Part shown: in pieces, positions 1 through 7,235 of the stretch
How the letters are laid out: every line of letters begins with the position of its first letter
Numbering within the stretch: the stretch's first letter is position 1
Assembly: GCA_900539765.1 (NCBI GenBank)
Contig: UQDF01000056.1
Span: forward strand, 1 to 13,066
Source: an uncultured Porphyromonas sp.
GTDB lineage: Bacteria > Bacteroidota > Bacteroidia > Bacteroidales > Porphyromonadaceae
Direction of reading: 5' to 3'
Length of the DNA stretch: 13,066 nucleotides
Program-made: the position numbers and the translations under genes
Notes under the pieces: model-generated
Database searches by the model: none
Told to the model about the DNA's origin: nothing
The model's input: the letters and a program-made list of their open reading frames with translations, nothing else

Positions 1-71
1 CGCTTTGACACAACGGACGCCCTCCGACTAGATACTAGCCGTGCGTCCCTACATTATCGTTACTCGTCTCG
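1..71. repeat. Left copy of 71-nt inverted flanking repeat
   Basis: This segment matches the reverse complement of the right window end (12996-13066) at 64 of 71 positions without gaps; mismatches fall at positions 1, 14, 36, 42, 49, 55 and 58. It contains a hairpin with arms GGACGC (15-20) and GCGTCC (43-48). The mismatches mostly spare the arms, as expected if the fold is kept. It lies 62 nt beyond the helicase stop codon, so it could also end transcription of the operon, although no U-tract follows. The family is not one I can name; a MITE-like or REP-like intergenic palindrome is the likely class. Confidence 0.85.
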
Positions 72-128
72 CTTTGACAGGGACGGGTACCCTCTCGCTA
101 AACACGATCCGTGCAACCCTACTGTAAG
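70..128. repeat. Second, diverged repeat unit next to the left flank
   Basis: The ten bases CGCTTTGACA at 1-10 recur exactly at 70-79. Later the stretch around CCGTGCGTCCCTAC in the first unit has a counterpart CCGTGCAACCCTAC in the second, so the end looks like two diverged tandem units with a period near 69 nt. The second unit can also form an imperfect hairpin, with AGGGACGG pairing with CCGT and CCCT across a bulge. It fills most of the gap between the first unit and the helicase stop codon. Confidence 0.5.
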
Positions 129-133
129 GCCAT

Positions 134-1681
134 TTATAATGTAACCACGATGTTGGGGTTGTCTAGAGAGACTCTGTTATAACCCTCTATATAGAATTCA
201 TCGACGAGGTAGAGACGCTCGCTGGCTCGTGTCATCGCTGTGTAGAGCCACTGGTAGGCGGCAGCTTTGGCTTCGAGGGTGAAGTTGCGCGGTATAGAGA
301 CATACACGTGAGGCCACTCCCCACCCTGCGCCTTATGACAGGTCAAAGCGTATCCATAGACGGCTCGGAGCGCATTGAGATAGGGGTCTCTAAACATCTG
401 CTCCTCATACTCCTTGCTTCGCTGCTTGATGTCCCGCTCCCGCATCCTGATGTGAAAGTCGATGAAGAGCCTTTTCTGTGCACTTTGGTCTAGATTGCTA
501 TAGCCTGAATAGAGTATATCCTCGATGAGTAGTAGCGAGAAGAGCTGGCGTGAGGCTATCTCCATGACTTCTACTCGGAGGAAGGTGAGTCCAGCTCGCC
601 GCTCTCTCTGACCCAAGGCGACTACTCGCACGAGATCTCCGTTGCGCAGATTGGAGGGTAAGTTGTTTTGTGTGACGAGGAGTAGCTCACCCTCCATCAG
701 CGTTGTATCGGTAAAGCCTAGTGCTGGGCGAATCGTCTTGGCGTGCTGATTGCAGAGTCTATTGGTCGTGCAGAGGAGTGTCGCAGCTGTGTAGCCTACC
801 CTGCGCACGTCTGCTATGTAGCTATCCAAAAGAGTCTTACTACTATCGACGAGCTCTATGTCCTTATAGTTGCGTAGCGGTAGCTTACCCCACCTTACAG
901 CTGGGGGATCCTCATAGAGCTTACGGACTCTATCAGCGGCTAGTATGATATCATTGTCCTTCGCCTGACGCACTATCTCTGTCAGTCTCACCTCCTCAGC
1001 TTCTATGCCAAAGTTGTCATAGAGGTAGCTCTGCGAGAGCGCAGGCGAGTCGCTCTGACCTACAGGGGGAAGCTGACACTGATCGCCTACGAAGATAAAC
1101 TTGCCCTGCGGATTGATATCAAGGAGATCTTTAAGTAGCCTACCTGATCCAAAGATCGCTTGTCTAGGGTTCGGCTCCTTGAGGTCAGACACCATAGAGG
1201 CTTCGTCTACGATATAGAGCATGGAGGGTTCCTCCGTCTTAGCGTCTTGCTTGCCAAACTGCAGTAGCAGCTGTCCCGTATTGTCTACATTGTCATTGGC
1301 CTCAATCTCTTTAAGCATCTTATTGATGTCTTTATTGAATCCAATAAACTTGTAGATGTAGTGGTGTATGGTCTGAGCAAATCTCGTCACATCAACCGTA
1401 TTTGCAGTCTCTGGGTCTGGTGCCGATGTCGCTTTGCGATTAGCTCCCACCTTGTCACTCAGCACCTTGGCAGCTCGTCCCGTGGAGGCGAGCATCACAA
1501 AGCGTCTCTCACTTGCGAAAAGCCAGTCGACGAGCTCTCGCATGAGCGTGGTCTTGCCGGTACCAGCAAAGCCCGAGAGTATGAGTACTCTGCTAGCCTC
1601 TTGCTCTACGAAGCTCTGGATCTGAGCCAAGGCTTTGCTCTGATCAGCAGTCAGGACTAAGTTGGTCTCGCTCATAGTCAT
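134..1681 (-). CDS. RecD2/Dda-like SF1B DNA helicase
   Basis: This 515-aa protein is an ATP-driven DNA helicase of superfamily 1B (RecD2/Dda/Pif1-like). Visible motifs are Walker A GFAGTGKTT (37-45), motif Ia ASTGRAAK (65-72), Walker B VDEAS (158-162), motif III GDQCQLPPVG (199-208), a motif IV-like EIVRQ (235-239), motif V TCHKAQGGEW (447-456) and motif VI YTAMTRASE (480-488). It lacks the long N-terminal extension of RecD2, so its size is closer to Dda. An in-frame ATG two codons downstream (M3) is an equally plausible start. It is the last gene on the strand, 75 nt after the HEPN gene, with no convincing -7 box in the gap, so it may be read through from the cas operon. Such helicases also occur as housekeeping genes in Bacteroidota; a CRISPR role is not shown. 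Confidence 0.88.
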   Translation of the reverse strand: MTMSETNLVLTADQSKALAQIQSFVEQEASRVLILSGFAGTGKTTLMRELVDWLFASERRFVMLASTGRAAKVLSDKVGANRKATSAPDPETANTVDVTRFAQTIHHYIYKFIGFNKDINKMLKEIEANDNVDNTGQLLLQFGKQDAKTEEPSMLYIVDEASMVSDLKEPNPRQAIFGSGRLLKDLLDINPQGKFIFVGDQCQLPPVGQSDSPALSQSYLYDNFGIEAEEVRLTEIVRQAKDNDIILAADRVRKLYEDPPAVRWGKLPLRNYKDIELVDSSKTLLDSYIADVRRVGYTAATLLCTTNRLCNQHAKTIRPALGFTDTTLMEGELLLVTQNNLPSNLRNGDLVRVVALGQRERRAGLTFLRVEVMEIASRQLFSLLLIEDILYSGYSNLDQSAQKRLFIDFHIRMRERDIKQRSKEYEEQMFRDPYLNALRAVYGYALTCHKAQGGEWPHVYVSIPRNFTLEAKAAAYQWLYTAMTRASERLYLVDEFYIEGYNRVSLDNPNIVVTL

Positions 1682-1756
1682 GATAATGGTCTGTGTGCAT
1701 CAGGGTCTACCTATCTGTAAGGTCTTGCTTGTAGAGAGTTGCCACACGGATCTGCT

Positions 1757-3472
1757 TTAGTACTCTCGAAATGCCTGAAACTCAAAGATAGACTCTTTCT
1801 TGCCACCTTCTAGTTCGCTCGTCTTGCGCTGCGTAGTCGATGCGACACAGCGGACGCCTCGTGCGTGTAGCAGGGTGACAAGGCGAAAGCAGAAGGTCAT
1901 CTCACCCATAAGGTGGACAGTCATCAAGTCACGACCTAGGTAGCTACTCGTGATCCTATCTGCATACTCCTCAGCGAGCCTGTGAATCTCCTCAGTAGTA
2001 GCTCCTGGATCTATCTCGGGGAAGGGCATATCCACCACCTCGCCGTACGCTCTTGCGGCATCAAGCTGAGCCTTGCTCCACTTGTCTGACGAGTGATTGG
2101 AGAGATTCAGGAAGAGTGGCGTAGAGGATTCACAATGCGGAGTCGTGGCATCACCATTCTCTTCAATCCACAAGCTTACTTGATCAAGTAAATCTTTTAT
2201 TTCAGCAGGGATCTTTTGTCCCCCAGTTGCATCTCCTCGAAATCCTGCATGATTGAAGTCATTTCGTAATCTGCCAATCTTTCCATAGAGTCCAGATAAC
2301 TCTTTTACTATAGGAAGTTTCAGACATTTCCTGACGAAAGACTTCCCTTGTTCAATATTGTCGGAATCGAGTCCCAAATTCCACTTTTCCTCAGCTTGAT
2401 CTTCTTGTGTGGCGATATAAAAAGCTTTTCCTGCCATCTCTAAGTAGAACTTAACATCGATGAATTCCTTATTGAAGCTATACCCTGCCTGATATGCAGT
2501 ATACCCCTTTAGAGTCTCCTGTAGGATTGTAATACTCTGCTGGTAGAGTTGCTTATCATAACACCACTGAGCAGCAACAAAGCCATTCTTAAAGTTAGGT
2601 GTTCCTTCAAAAGGTTCAAACGAACTTCTGACTCTATCTATCAATGGCACCATTGGTTTGATTAAGCTAGCATCCAGCTTTTTGATTGCTTTGGATAAGT
2701 TTTGAAATATGCTACCATCGACAATCCTCTTTCCCCGTATAGTGGTTAGGGTTAGAGAAACAGTATCAAGTTTCTCTCTAAACTGATTAAGAGAAATTGC
2801 AGCTTCATTGCTTCCTTCTTTTTTTTGTAGTATTGGAGTTATCCTTTCACCCGCTAGTTCTGATAGAATAGAGGTACGTCCATTGCGTAGGAAGTCTGAG
2901 GCTGCTAAGGTCCAGTTCTGCACCTCAACGAGTGGCATCAAGTCGACAAGGGGATTGACGGTCTCATTTGGCTCATAGTTTCCGTATGAGATGTGGACGA
3001 CCTTCGTCTGCTTTAAGAACTTCGCATAGTTGCACAGTACGAGCAGTAGCATAGGGAGGTAGCGGAAGCTGTGGGTGATGTCTATGTATAGTTCATCGCC
3101 CTCCTGGAGCTTGTCGTAGATAGTTTGAAAGACGCTCCATAGTCCCTGCTCGTCGCCATCTTCAGTGATGTTAACGGTCTCAATAGGGCAAGGGAGCTCC
3201 ATCTCCTCTAGTATGGGTTCCAATCCTCGGTAGCCTTTTTCCTCTTTTTTCCAATTGAGTGTCTTTTCCTGCCAATTGGAAGTCCTCGCAGTAGGTGTGA
3301 GAAAAATGTAAGCGATATCTTGTGCCGTCCACGTTTCCTTTACATTGAGAAACTCCAGCGTCGCCTCCTGTATAAAGTGTGTCTCAGAGGAGATAAAGTC
3401 TCCCTGTGTATATTGGCACGAGCCATAATTACTCGTTCCTAGTATGGAGATAAATACTTTGCGGTGTGGCAT
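1757..3472 (-). CDS. CARF-HEPN ribonuclease (Csx1/Csx2, TIGR02221-like) with extra C-terminal domain
   Basis: This 571-aa protein is a probable cyclic-oligoadenylate-activated RNase. The CARF domain spans about 1-195, with the ligand-loop motif ILGTSN (10-15) and DITHSFR (131-137), typical of the TIGR02221/Csx2 group. A helical middle part (about 198-438) carries the HEPN signature RNDFNH, with R403 and H408 as the expected catalytic pair (R-x4-H). About 120 further residues (450-571) form a separate alpha/beta domain with NLSNH (456-460), DMPFP, VHLMGEMTF and ASTTQR motifs. I recall similar domains in type III loci but cannot name the family; it may bind or degrade the signal. DNA for the middle domain is clearly AT-richer than the flanks. 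The gene starts 5 nt after the Card1-like gene stops. Confidence 0.85.
   Translation of the reverse strand: MPHRKVFISILGTSNYGSCQYTQGDFISSETHFIQEATLEFLNVKETWTAQDIAYIFLTPTARTSNWQEKTLNWKKEEKGYRGLEPILEEMELPCPIETVNITEDGDEQGLWSVFQTIYDKLQEGDELYIDITHSFRYLPMLLLVLCNYAKFLKQTKVVHISYGNYEPNETVNPLVDLMPLVEVQNWTLAASDFLRNGRTSILSELAGERITPILQKKEGSNEAAISLNQFREKLDTVSLTLTTIRGKRIVDGSIFQNLSKAIKKLDASLIKPMVPLIDRVRSSFEPFEGTPNFKNGFVAAQWCYDKQLYQQSITILQETLKGYTAYQAGYSFNKEFIDVKFYLEMAGKAFYIATQEDQAEEKWNLGLDSDNIEQGKSFVRKCLKLPIVKELSGLYGKIGRLRNDFNHAGFRGDATGGQKIPAEIKDLLDQVSLWIEENGDATTPHCESSTPLFLNLSNHSSDKWSKAQLDAARAYGEVVDMPFPEIDPGATTEEIHRLAEEYADRITSSYLGRDLMTVHLMGEMTFCFRLVTLLHARGVRCVASTTQRKTSELEGGKKESIFEFQAFREY
2160..2880. other. 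AT-rich segment covering the HEPN domain
   Basis: Rows counted by eye inside this stretch run about 33-45% GC, for example near 33% at 2161-2220 and 37% at 2281-2340. The rows just outside are above 50%: about 52% at 2101-2160 and 53% at 2881-2940. The segment encodes residues of about 198-438 of the CARF-HEPN protein, which is its HEPN part. The reading frame is intact throughout. Domain exchange is an inference from composition only. Confidence 0.6.
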
Positions 3473-3477
3473 TGGTC

Positions 3478-4473
3478 TTACAGTTTTAGGGGTTGTGTTA
3501 GTTTAGGGCCGTCGATAATGTCTCGTATGCCTAAGATGCGCATACGCTTACTCATGTTTTCTTGTGTAGCCTTTGCGAAGCGCCACATTTGGTGTAGCGT
3601 AAAGATGTAGGAGTTGACTCGCAGCCCGAAGTCCTTGCTGATGGCTGCGAGCTTGTAGAGGTACTCGTCGACCACAGACTTGGGCACCTTGCCGTAGCCT
3701 GTCATGGAGACCTTGCACTCGATGACGTAGAGGGCGTTGTCCTTGACGAAGACCACGTCTAGCTCATTATCATTGGACGTAGAGGAGAGACGGCAGATCT
3801 TGACCGACTTAGCTATATCCTCGTCTCTCAGCTTGAAGTCTCGCTTGATGCGTAGATAGACATACTCCTCAAACCACTCTCCTCCGAGGTAGCGACGTAG
3901 CTCTGGTAGTGAGGCTTTCTGAGCGTATCTAAGCTCCTCGGTGAGGTAGAAGTTGCTCATCTTCTGTTCGTTGAAGAGCTTGAATGGTTTCTGTGCTCCA
4001 CAGATTAAGCCATTGTCATAGTCATACGCTAAGCCGTAGAGTGTGAAGTACTCATTGAGACTGACCCTATAGTCCAGCGAATGGGTTTGATCTGTGGAGA
4101 AGTCGTAGTAGCTGTTTTTGCCTATTGGGACATAGACGAAGCTGGCGTTGAACTGACAGAAGTACTCATGCACAGCGAGCGACATAGTCTTGGTGCCACC
4201 CGTTATATTGACGACATACTCCACGCTATCAGAGAGTCGCTCCGCATGCAGGGCGTCTAGGATCTCCTTATAGTTGTCGTTGGCGACGACAATGCGCCGC
4301 GCACTCCCCTCCTTACGACCTAAAGCTACCTCGAGGTGCATCGCCTTCTCTTGCATCTCCATCTGTGGGGTACTCACGAAGAGCAGATCGCTATACTGCC
4401 CCTCCATCTCCTTGATGAAAAGGAAGTTGGGCAGGAGATGATCGCTCAGGATCGATACGATGGTCTTGCTCAT
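3478..4473 (-). CDS. Card1/Can2-like CARF nuclease (DUF1887 type)
   Basis: This 331-aa protein is a probable cyclic-tetra-adenylate-activated nuclease. It has one N-terminal CARF domain (about 1-140) with the conserved NITGGTKTM (89-97), which is the ligand-binding loop in this family. The C-terminal restriction-like domain (about 165-320) holds an upstream helix with GGEWFEEY (197-204) and the PD-(D/E)xK core NELDVVF (D239) followed by IECK (E252, K254). All expected catalytic residues are present. A single CARF means it should act as a dimer like Card1/Can2, not as a two-CARF monomer like Can1. Characterised Card1 and Can2 proteins cut single-stranded DNA and RNA or nick plasmid DNA. It starts 2 nt after the 783-aa RAMP gene and is followed 5 nt later by the HEPN effector. 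Confidence 0.88.
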   Translation of the reverse strand: MSKTIVSILSDHLLPNFLFIKEMEGQYSDLLFVSTPQMEMQEKAMHLEVALGRKEGSARRIVVANDNYKEILDALHAERLSDSVEYVVNITGGTKTMSLAVHEYFCQFNASFVYVPIGKNSYYDFSTDQTHSLDYRVSLNEYFTLYGLAYDYDNGLICGAQKPFKLFNEQKMSNFYLTEELRYAQKASLPELRRYLGGEWFEEYVYLRIKRDFKLRDEDIAKSVKICRLSSTSNDNELDVVFVKDNALYVIECKVSMTGYGKVPKSVVDEYLYKLAAISKDFGLRVNSYIFTLHQMWRFAKATQENMSKRMRILGIRDIIDGPKLTQPLKL

Positions 4474-4475
4474 AG

Positions 4476-6827
4476 CTACTTAATACTTAGAAGCCCAAAG
4501 ATTTCATCTGCCAAGGGTTGTCCCAGCACCTTCGCCACAGTACGCTTAGCACTACCATTCTTCCAACTCTTTTTACCCTTGGCGTTAGCCGTGTCGTAGG
4601 ACTCTTGGAAGACTTGAGCGATGAGCTTAACTTCCTCCTCGTTGAGAGCCTTGCGGTCCTCTTGCTCCTGTACAGCCTCCAACCACCGATTGATGCTGTT
4701 TAGATTGGCATTTAGAGATTTCGTAGCACTTAGCTTACCCTCCAAGCCAGCTTCATAGCGGGCTGCGCTCTTCTCAGCTCGAGCTTTCTCTTCCGCTCGT
4801 TGACGTTGCAGATCTTCAAGTGCACTCTTCTTAGCCTCAAACGTCTCTCTGAAGTCTTCGTAGAGAGCATATATGTCGCCATCCATGCGGTGTGCCATCT
4901 TTTCGTTCAAACGAGTCAATACCTCCTCTGCTTGCCGTATGGCCTCCTCTAGGGATAAGTTGTCAAGCTCCTCTAGGCGTTGATTGTACTCGGTCTTTAG
5001 TGCCTCTAGCTGTTGAGCTTTGATCTGCTCTTCAATACCCTCCGATAGAGAGTCAGGACCTGAGGCGTGTTCTGAGGATAGCTCACTAAAGCGGGGTAAG
5101 TAGTACTTATCGCCTCTTCCATTTTGTCCACCTTTGGCATCCTGGAACTCATTAACTCTAGGATCCGTAGACAAGCGCATATACTTGTACTCTTCTGCCT
5201 CGTTAGATACCGCACTACCCGCAAGCGCAAAGAGTTCTTGAATCTGAGGCAACTGATGCCAAGATGTGCCGAGATTATCACTCAGCTCATGCTCGAAGTG
5301 ACCCATATAGTAGTTCGGCTCTTCAAGCCCCTCACCCTCCAGTGTCACTGAGTAGCGACAGCGTCCATAGCCGTAAGGCTTGGCTTGACCTAACTGGTGG
5401 TAATAGCAATCTGAATTACTATGAAATGTAAGAGCCGAGAGCAGTGCACCCAGCTCGATAGGACGCAGGTTGTGAAAGACGATATCACCCGTAAAGGTCG
5501 CACCACTGCGAACAGGGGTGAGCGTTGAGTCAAGATTCTCATTGCCTAGGCTCTTCTGCCACACACCATCCCTGACGTGATAACGCTTCCAGCCTGCAAG
5601 ACGGCCATTGTTGTACGTTTGATATTGACCCGTGCGAGCATTACTCCCCTTCTGCTCGATATATATTGGATAGTAAGAGGCCTTCGGAGTCCCCAAGACT
5701 AGCGTGACCTCCTCGCTGGGCTCAGCGTTTGTAGAGAAGGCATTGGAAAACTGTACACGCCCTCTCAAGCTGTCCGTCCTACTGGTGTAGCCGAAGATGC
5801 ACTCGGCAAGATCGTGCATTGCCTCCTCCTTATGGGCTTGAGGAAGTAAGTCATAAGGCGTCTTGTCATAGGGCAACTTATAGAGCAGTGCCAATCCGAA
5901 GTCTTTGATCTGGTTGTCCTCTGTACGAAAGAATACAGGTACGCCTTTGTCTGTGTCTGTGAGGTGAGACTTCCAGTAGTTCCAGTCGTCAGAGTCCTTG
6001 TAGATGAATTCGTAATGCTCAAACTCCTCCTCTGACAGGCTATAGCACCTCATCCCCTGTGACGAGAAGACAAACTCGTAATACTTGCCAGCGTTCATAC
6101 CACGCTCCTCCTTCCATTGGTCTGGAGAGCCAGTGAAGACTATGTCGCCAGTAATCTTCCCACCATCTGCACAGGTCACATAGGTGAAGGTGTTGGTTCG
6201 GACTTCAGTGAAGGAGAGATTTTCGAGATCCTCATCCTTAAAGAGATGATACTTAAAGGCTGCTGTCTTAGGGTCAAATGTCTGACCATCCACTTCCTTC
6301 GTCTTATTGATATCGAAGTGCGAATTACGACTAAAGTGTTTCTTTAGCACCTCTACTCCAAACCAATCATCTATAGCTTTATGACTAATGCGAAGCGGAC
6401 GCCCATAGTCTACGATCTCGTAGTCATCACCCTTCTTGCGCAGGTAGCCACAACGTATTTTCCGCTGCACATTTGGATCCTTTATTGTGTAGAGGTCTGT
6501 GTTATTCCACTCTCTCTGTGCAAACTTGGCCCGTGTGTCGAGGTTCATCTTACCGAAGCTCATGATCTCCATAAGATTGCGTACCTCCCCCTTGATAGAG
6601 GTGGCTGGGATGAAGTAACGACCTGAGACTTGGCTAAAGCGGTTGTCCACAGCATCCTTGCTCTGTCCATTGCGGACGAAGATATCGCTCTCAGCCGTGA
6701 TCGTAAGCTGGATCTTGCCACTTACGCCATCAGAAAACGGCACATCGTGTGAGATCTGGTCTGCCCACGAGGGAATGTATACCTGGTCGGACAGAGGTAT
6801 GAAGTTAAATGGTGCGTGTACTGACAT
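4476..6827 (-). CDS. TIGR03986-like type III RAMP protein with long helical tail
   Basis: This 783-aa protein matches the TIGR03986 group of large RAMP proteins of Bacteroidota type III systems, by recognition of its opening and of RAMP signatures. The first RAMP domain has FIPATSIKG (72-80). The middle has the R355-G356-R357 turn preceding a beta strand (RGRVQF). The second domain ends in the glycine-rich loop GQAKPYGYGRCR, with G486-R489 at its core. From about 595 to 720 the sequence is highly charged and looks coiled-coil or long-helical (many E, K, Q and A). It is followed by a basic tail with W755, N757 and G758. It should be a backbone subunit of the effector complex; whether it cuts RNA is unclear, since a catalytic Asp cannot be placed with certainty. 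It begins 6 nt after the small TIGR04423-like gene. Confidence 0.85.
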   Translation of the reverse strand: MSVHAPFNFIPLSDQVYIPSWADQISHDVPFSDGVSGKIQLTITAESDIFVRNGQSKDAVDNRFSQVSGRYFIPATSIKGEVRNLMEIMSFGKMNLDTRAKFAQREWNNTDLYTIKDPNVQRKIRCGYLRKKGDDYEIVDYGRPLRISHKAIDDWFGVEVLKKHFSRNSHFDINKTKEVDGQTFDPKTAAFKYHLFKDEDLENLSFTEVRTNTFTYVTCADGGKITGDIVFTGSPDQWKEERGMNAGKYYEFVFSSQGMRCYSLSEEEFEHYEFIYKDSDDWNYWKSHLTDTDKGVPVFFRTEDNQIKDFGLALLYKLPYDKTPYDLLPQAHKEEAMHDLAECIFGYTSRTDSLRGRVQFSNAFSTNAEPSEEVTLVLGTPKASYYPIYIEQKGSNARTGQYQTYNNGRLAGWKRYHVRDGVWQKSLGNENLDSTLTPVRSGATFTGDIVFHNLRPIELGALLSALTFHSNSDCYYHQLGQAKPYGYGRCRYSVTLEGEGLEEPNYYMGHFEHELSDNLGTSWHQLPQIQELFALAGSAVSNEAEEYKYMRLSTDPRVNEFQDAKGGQNGRGDKYYLPRFSELSSEHASGPDSLSEGIEEQIKAQQLEALKTEYNQRLEELDNLSLEEAIRQAEEVLTRLNEKMAHRMDGDIYALYEDFRETFEAKKSALEDLQRQRAEEKARAEKSAARYEAGLEGKLSATKSLNANLNSINRWLEAVQEQEDRKALNEEEVKLIAQVFQESYDTANAKGKKSWKNGSAKRTVAKVLGQPLADEIFGLLSIK

Positions 6828-6833
6828 AGCGTA

Positions 6834-7235
6834 TTACTTTTCAAATCCAACAAATACGATGCGGTCGAAGACCTTCACGGGGAGGTCTAAGCAAGCAGGC
6901 GACTTATCTTCCCTCCAGTAGCGAAGGAACTTGAGATAGCGCTGAGACATCCGATGAGTCACGAAGCGAAGCTGCTCCACCTCTGGGTCATTGAGATCCT
7001 CCTCCGGGACTTCATACTGAATGATTAGGTAGTGTCCATCAACGTGCTTGATAGTTAGAGAGCGCTTGCCCTCCTGACTATATAGGTAGCCCTCTCTGAT
7101 GAATGGGTTAGCCCCCTCAAATAGCGTCATATCCAGAGGAGCGTCGCTATACTCTATGGGTGCATCAGCATTACTCAGCCAGAGGTATCCCTCATAGCGC
7201 AGCTCGGTATTAATATCTTGAATCTCTACTCTCAT
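6834..7235 (-). CDS. Small TIGR04423-like type III CRISPR-associated protein
   Basis: This 133-aa protein resembles the TIGR04423 family, a small protein of unknown function found only with type III CRISPR genes in Bacteroidota. The identification rests on memory of the family's YEGYLWLSN-type opening (here at 14-22), its size and its place beside a TIGR03986-like gene. The predicted make-up is mostly beta strand (EGYLWLS, KRSLTIKH, YLIIQYEV, DRIVFVGFE) with one helix around 87-107 containing RMSQRYLKFLRYW. It is therefore unlike the all-helical Cas11 small subunits. There is no nuclease motif, signal peptide or membrane segment. Its ATG overlaps the stop codon of the Cas7-Cas7 gene (ATGA), which suggests coupled translation and roughly matched amounts, as for a complex subunit. 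Confidence 0.72.
   Translation of the reverse strand: MRVEIQDINTELRYEGYLWLSNADAPIEYSDAPLDMTLFEGANPFIREGYLYSQEGKRSLTIKHVDGHYLIIQYEVPEEDLNDPEVEQLRFVTHRMSQRYLKFLRYWREDKSPACLDLPVKVFDRIVFVGFEK

Noticed and set aside
1..71. Insertion sequence ends
   Set aside because: No transposase gene or fragment lies anywhere in the window, and the repeats have internal hairpins more typical of small non-coding palindromic elements.
1..128. Possible start of a CRISPR array, because CGCTTTGACA recurs with a period of 69 nt
   Set aside because: Only ten bases recur exactly, the rest is diverged rather than spacer-like, and there are only two units. A palindromic intergenic repeat explains it better.
1361..1660. 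Plus-strand open frame of 99 codons opposite the helicase
   Set aside because: It lies wholly inside a strongly motif-supported gene on the other strand, has no family-like sequence and no start signals. The other plus-strand frames in the window fail for the same reason.
1682..1756. Promoter between the HEPN gene and the helicase
   Set aside because: I found no TAnnTTTG box on the minus strand in this gap, so I cannot support a separate promoter.
5006..5281. Minus-strand open frame of 91 codons inside the 783-aa RAMP gene
   Set aside because: It is an out-of-frame shadow of a gene with clear RAMP motifs. Its sequence is arginine- and serine-rich, as expected for a shifted frame.
6834..7235. 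The 133-aa protein as the Cas11 small subunit
   Set aside because: Its position and size would fit, but the sequence alternates hydrophobic residues as in beta strands, with only one clear helix, unlike the all-helical Csm2 and Cmr5.
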